Shown here piece after piece: positions 59,969 to 64,000 of a stretch of 64,000 nucleotides of DNA. Source of the DNA: a virus. The notes beneath the pieces are model-generated. The model was given only the letters and a program-made list of their open reading frames with translations, made no database searches and was not told the origin of the DNA. The first letter of the stretch is position 1, and every line of letters starts with the position of its first letter. The position numbers and the translations under genes were made by a program. Location: positions 1-64,000 of IMG/VR virus record IMGVR_UViG_3300034378_000186. One strand, given 5' to 3'.

Positions 59969-61636
59969 ATGAATCAGGACGAATCAACTATAGCATTAAC
60001 AAGAAAAGAATTGAGTAATATCCTGGAATATACTTATAATTTAATTGATTTTTTACCTGATGAAGCTTTAAGTGAATTATTAGAAGGGGATGATAAGAAT
60101 GTTGATAATTTGGTAGATGATATAATGAAAGCAATTCATGAGGTATTCCATTATAATAATCATACTATCAGGAATTTTGGAGGGTTGGAACATTTTGAAA
60201 AAAGTTTTGATGATGGATTAAAAATACTTTCTTATAATTATTTTAAAACTACAATGCTACCTAATTTTGAGCAGGGATGGAGAAATCTTGAATGGGGGAA
60301 TTTAATTCAATTATTCCCTTGGGCTGCATTTTTAGCTGCTCGTGGTCATGGTAAATCATTTGAGTTTTGTTTTGCAGCTCCATTATGGAGAATGTGGAGA
60401 TATAGAAGGCCTGGATTTTTACAGAAGGATACGATTGATAATAAGAATTCAAAAGAAACTGTAATAATTACAAATGAATCAAAACTGGCAAGAAAACACA
60501 TGGAAAAAGTTAATGAGGAAATCAGAATGAATGATTTGCTTTCCAGCGTTATGATACCAGATAAAATGACAGATCTTGGAAAAGATAAGATAATAAGTAG
60601 ATCTGGATCATCTTTAGAATTCAGAACGTATCAGGGATTTATAAGGGGTCTTCATGTTGGTTGTGTATTTGTGGATGACTTTTTAGATGAAAGCTGTTTA
60701 TATTCTGAAGATCAGAGATTAAAATTTCATGAGATATTTTATGGGGCAATAAAATCAATTGTGGAACCATACGGATATTTGATTGTTTCTGGAACACCAT
60801 TTCATGAAGAAGATTTATATGCAAAACTGAAAACAGATCCAATATTTAAGGTTTTTGAATATCCTGCTATTATGCCTGATGGAACTTTATTGGCTCCGGA
60901 TAGATTCAATTACAAATTATTAATGGATCTGAAAAAATCTTTAGGTTCAATTGTATTTACAAGGGAATATTTGGTTAAGCCTGTTAGTGATAGTTCTTCA
61001 TTGTTTCCATGGGAATTTCTTAATAAATCTTTTATTGGAATGGAAAATATCTCCCTGGTAGATAATATCGAATCTTTTCCTATTAAAATGAAAAGGGTGG
61101 TGATGGGGTGTGACTTTGCCATTTCTGGTAAAATAGGGGCTGATTACTCAGTTTTTTCAGTGTGGGGTATAGATAATGATAATAATTACTATTTATTGCA
61201 CGTATGGAGAAAACAGGGGGCTTCACATAGGGAACAGGTTGATGTTATAGTAAGATTAAATCAAATGTTTAAATGCAATAAGATTAAAGCTGAAAATAAT
61301 GGATTTCAAAGGATTATTGCAGAACTGGTAAAAGAGAGAGGGGTTAGAAATATTGAACCTTTTGAAACTACAGCAAAAGTAAAGAAAAATTCATACGAGG
61401 GATTACCTTCTTTGTCAGCCATGTTTGAAAGAGGAGAAATAAAGATACCATATAAAGACGGAAAAACCAGGGAGACAGCTTTATGGTTATGTGGGGAATT
61501 TAATTCGATAACGTTTTTAGAAGATACAGGTAAATTAGAAAGTGCAGGAGGGACAGATGATGGAGCAATGTCTACCTTTTTTGCAATAACAGAACTAAGG
61601 GAGAAAAAGTCCGGTTTTCGGGTTCATCATATTTAA
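59969..61636 (+). CDS. Terminase large subunit
   Basis: 555 aa from ATG 59969 (MNQDEST); the earlier ATG at 59945 lies in the solo mobile-element end. Walker A AARGHGKS (about 123-130), Walker B GCVFVDDFLDE (231-241), motif III LIVSGTPFHEED, and a RuvC-like nuclease (MGCDFAISGKIGADYSVFSV with Asp382, then KAENNGFQ). It pumps DNA into the prohead and cuts concatemers. Located next to replication genes rather than to the portal. Confidence 0.88.
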   Translation: MNQDESTIALTRKELSNILEYTYNLIDFLPDEALSELLEGDDKNVDNLVDDIMKAIHEVFHYNNHTIRNFGGLEHFEKSFDDGLKILSYNYFKTTMLPNFEQGWRNLEWGNLIQLFPWAAFLAARGHGKSFEFCFAAPLWRMWRYRRPGFLQKDTIDNKNSKETVIITNESKLARKHMEKVNEEIRMNDLLSSVMIPDKMTDLGKDKIISRSGSSLEFRTYQGFIRGLHVGCVFVDDFLDESCLYSEDQRLKFHEIFYGAIKSIVEPYGYLIVSGTPFHEEDLYAKLKTDPIFKVFEYPAIMPDGTLLAPDRFNYKLLMDLKKSLGSIVFTREYLVKPVSDSSSLFPWEFLNKSFIGMENISLVDNIESFPIKMKRVVMGCDFAISGKIGADYSVFSVWGIDNDNNYYLLHVWRKQGASHREQVDVIVRLNQMFKCNKIKAENNGFQRIIAELVKERGVRNIEPFETTAKVKKNSYEGLPSLSAMFERGEIKIPYKDGKTRETALWLCGEFNSITFLEDTGKLESAGGTDDGAMSTFFAITELREKKSGFRVHHI

Positions 61637-61683
61637 TTTTTTGGTATATTTAATTGGTTACAGGTAATAATAATATTTGAAAA

Positions 61684-63093
61684 ATGGGAGAATTTTTGAC
61701 TTCAGATTTCCTTTCGGAATTTTTAAAATTATGTTTTTTAAAGAGTTCAGTAATTGAAATAGCAAAAAGGTTTTTAAAATATCAATATATCCCTTCTGAA
61801 TTGGAAGAGGTAAAATTGATATATAAATCCATAACCACTTATTATGACGTGAATAATAAGTTACCTTCCTATGGTTATGTAAGTCAACAGTATTCAAATA
61901 ATATAAAAGTACAGGAATATCTTCAAAAAATAAAGGCCACAAAAACTCCAAATATAGATCAGGTATTATTGCAATTGGAAGATTATATTAAAAAGGTAAG
62001 ATTTCAGTTATTATATGAGGAAGTAAAAGAATTATACAATAAAGATAAACAGGATGATGCAATTGAATTAAGTGCTAAAGAAAGTGAGGAGATTGTTAGA
62101 TTTAATCTGAAGATGGAGAGTGGTAGGTTTATGAAAGTTTTTGAGGATTTTGAAGAAACTTTGAAGGATAAACAGATGAAAAGTCAGAGTGGAGATTTTG
62201 ATCATGATAAAGTCCCTACTGGAATAACTTTATTAGATGAAGAAATTCATGGAGGTATTGATGTAACTGACACCATGTGTTTTTTAGGTAGAAGTGGGGA
62301 AGGGAAATCTACTTTATTAAAATATATAGGGGTTTATGCTTGTAGATTGGGGTATGATGTTTTACATATTCAAGCTGAGGGAAGCAAAGATGAGGCTTTT
62401 GATAAATATACTCAGGCTTGGTCTGCTTTAAATTATACCACTATTAAATATGGTAATTTGAATTCTGAAATGCTTAATAGGGTTAATAAGGTTGTTCAGG
62501 GGATGAAAGCCAGGGAAAAAGATATATATATTTATGCTTTTGAGATGTTTGATGAGGCAACCTGTGTTGATGTAAGGAATCTTATTTTGGAATATGAAAA
62601 GATAAAAGGAAAATTTCCAGATCTTATAATTCTTGATTCTTTAGATTTGATTCATCCTGGTGATGGATTAAAATATGGGGTTGATACTAATTCAATAAAA
62701 TATAAAAAAGAAAATACCAGTAAAAAGATTAAGAATATGGCTACTGAATTTAGGACCAGATTTGTAACTGCAGATCAGGCTGATAATGTTCCAAAAGATC
62801 AATGGAATGATCCTGAATTTATAATGACCAGAAATAATATTAGTGGGGCGAAAAATTTGGCAAATGCCTTTAGTTATTTTATTACAATAAATAGAACTGA
62901 ATCTGAGGCAGAATCAGAAGTATTAAGATTGTATTTTGATAAATTGAGAAATTATTTTCCTCAAAATAGAATTTTAAGGGTTGCAACTAATTTTGCCCAT
63001 GGCAGGTTTTATGATCCTCAGGAAACAAAGAAAATGAATATGGGTAGAGTTTCACCTAATGGTCCAAGGGTAAAAAGTTTAAGAGATGATTAA
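61684..63093 (+). CDS. Replicative DNA helicase (DnaB-like RecA ATPase)
   Basis: 469 aa. Helical N-terminal part, then a RecA-type core: Walker A LGRSGEGKST (about 201-210), Walker B DLIILDSLDLI (about 313-323), and TADQADNVPK as the sensor/loop segment. Unwinds DNA ahead of the fork with the primase encoded next. The primase start overlaps its end by 8 nt. Confidence 0.75.
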   Translation: MGEFLTSDFLSEFLKLCFLKSSVIEIAKRFLKYQYIPSELEEVKLIYKSITTYYDVNNKLPSYGYVSQQYSNNIKVQEYLQKIKATKTPNIDQVLLQLEDYIKKVRFQLLYEEVKELYNKDKQDDAIELSAKESEEIVRFNLKMESGRFMKVFEDFEETLKDKQMKSQSGDFDHDKVPTGITLLDEEIHGGIDVTDTMCFLGRSGEGKSTLLKYIGVYACRLGYDVLHIQAEGSKDEAFDKYTQAWSALNYTTIKYGNLNSEMLNRVNKVVQGMKAREKDIYIYAFEMFDEATCVDVRNLILEYEKIKGKFPDLIILDSLDLIHPGDGLKYGVDTNSIKYKKENTSKKIKNMATEFRTRFVTADQADNVPKDQWNDPEFIMTRNNISGAKNLANAFSYFITINRTESEAESEVLRLYFDKLRNYFPQNRILRVATNFAHGRFYDPQETKKMNMGRVSPNGPRVKSLRDD

Positions 63094-64000
63094 TCCAGAT
63101 AAAATAAAAGAAGAATTAAATTTGAAACCTTTTGGAGCAAAAGGATGGTGGGGTAATAAGAATTTAAAATGTCTTAAATGTGGAAGAGGTGATAAACTTG
63201 GAATTAAGTTTACAGATAAAGGAGGGGTAGTTCATTGTTTTTATGAAATAGGAGAAGGGGTTTCTATTTACAAATATTTGAGGGAAATTGGAAGGGATGA
63301 TTTAATATTAACTGAACCTAAAATAAGAAAGGCTGAATTTAAAATTGAAGATCTAAAAAAAGAAAAAGAATTAGATCTGGAATTACCAGAGAAAAAATTA
63401 CCAAGGGGATTTAAAAGGATTTATTTTGATGGATATTTAGATGATAGGGGATTTGAACCTCATCAATATAATCAGTTTAATATTGGGATTAGTACAGATT
63501 ATTTGTTAAAAGGATATTTAGTGTTTTTATTAAAACAGGAAGATAAAGTTGTAGGATGGGTTGCCAGAAGTAAAATGGAAAAGGAATGGCATGAGGAAAA
63601 TTTAAAAAAATTTAAAGAGGGGGAAGAAGGTTTAGTATTAAGATATAGAAATAGTAAGAATACAGATTTTAATAAAATATTAGGAGGGTTTGATGAAATA
63701 ACGGAAAACACAGAAGAAATTTGGATCGTAGAAGGAATATTTGATAAATCAAATTTGGATAATATTTATGGGTTGAATTCCCAGGAAAAAATAAAGTGTT
63801 GTTTTACATTTGGAAATAGGGTTACAGATCATCACCTGAGATTATTAAAGAAAAAAACCAATGTTAAGAAAATTATAATGTTGTATGATTTTGGAACCAC
63901 AAAACAAACAAAGAAACATAGCCTTCAGTTATCAAAGAATTTTGAGGTGATGATTGGTGAGTTTAAAGATGAAAATGTTGATGCAGGGAATGCTGATCGT
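63086..64000 (+). CDS. DNA primase (zinc-binding and TOPRIM), cut by window edge
   Basis: 305 codons visible with no stop. N-terminal zinc ribbon CLKCGRGDKLGIKF...VHCFY, then a core with GWVARS and RYRNSKNTDFNK. The TOPRIM-like part has IWIVEGIFDK (the conserved Glu) and IIMLYDFGTTKQTKKHS. Synthesises RNA primers; paired with the DnaB-like helicase. The C-terminus lies beyond 64000. Confidence 0.75.
   Translation, partial: MINPDKIKEELNLKPFGAKGWWGNKNLKCLKCGRGDKLGIKFTDKGGVVHCFYEIGEGVSIYKYLREIGRDDLILTEPKIRKAEFKIEDLKKEKELDLELPEKKLPRGFKRIYFDGYLDDRGFEPHQYNQFNIGISTDYLLKGYLVFLLKQEDKVVGWVARSKMEKEWHEENLKKFKEGEEGLVLRYRNSKNTDFNKILGGFDEITENTEEIWIVEGIFDKSNLDNIYGLNSQEKIKCCFTFGNRVTDHHLRLLKKKTNVKKIIMLYDFGTTKQTKKHSLQLSKNFEVMIGEFKDENVDAGNADR

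Overview
The window looks like about 64 kb of a contractile-tailed (myovirus-type) phage or prophage of a Bacteroidota host. Evidence for the host group: AT-rich sequence, very few Shine-Dalgarno sites, TAnnTTTG-type -7 boxes, and Sec signal peptides that end in ...AQ or ...GQ. Nearly all genes lie on the + strand, tightly packed and often overlapping by 1-20 nt. No tRNA, rRNA, CRISPR array, integrase or TnpA (Y1) transposase was seen. All calls come from reading translated sequence; no database search was run.

Layout. 1-2955: the end of an IS200/IS605-type tnpB element broken up by homing-endonuclease genes. 3.0-9.6 kb: small early-type or accessory genes and a TerS candidate. 9.7-27.4 kb: the head module (Ig-domain protein, portal, ADP-ribosyltransferase-like protein, spanin-like lipoprotein, Mu gpF-like protein, a Nudix/DUF5661/AAA+ fusion, prohead protease, scaffold, major capsid protein, neck proteins). 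27.4-34.4 kb: a run of exported (signal-peptide or lipoprotein) fibre/adhesin-like genes, one of which is a GC-rich island. 34.4-36.4 kb: a second tnpB element, invaded by a GIY-YIG endonuclease gene. 36.5-37.6 kb: holin-like protein and amidase (lysis). 37.6-56.2 kb: tail module (tail completion, sheath, tube, chaperone position, tape measure, OmpA-fused hub, spike, LysM protein, baseplate J, wedge and fibre proteins). 56.3-58.1 kb: small genes with an HNH-like protein. 58.05-59.3 kb: a tnpB element of a second family on the - strand. 59.3-64.0 kb: DEDDh exonuclease, large terminase, DnaB-type helicase, and a TOPRIM primase cut by the window edge.

The most unusual content is the mobile layer. 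Members of one IS200/IS605-like family are flanked on the left by TTTAT and end on the right in GGGTA(G/A)TTCAC. They form a size series: about 2.0 kb with tnpB, 324 bp with only the tnpB 3' end, 213 bp with no ORF but its own promoter and an omega-RNA-like 3' end, and about 50 bp solo hairpins. The two larger tnpB genes are interrupted by compact promoter-plus-ORF homing-endonuclease cassettes (PD-(D/E)XK and GIY-YIG) placed at the codons for RuvC-II and RuvC-I. A third cassette (HNH) separates tnpB from its omega-RNA end. Solo element ends sit on gene junctions, where they supply stop codons, possible starts and terminator hairpins.
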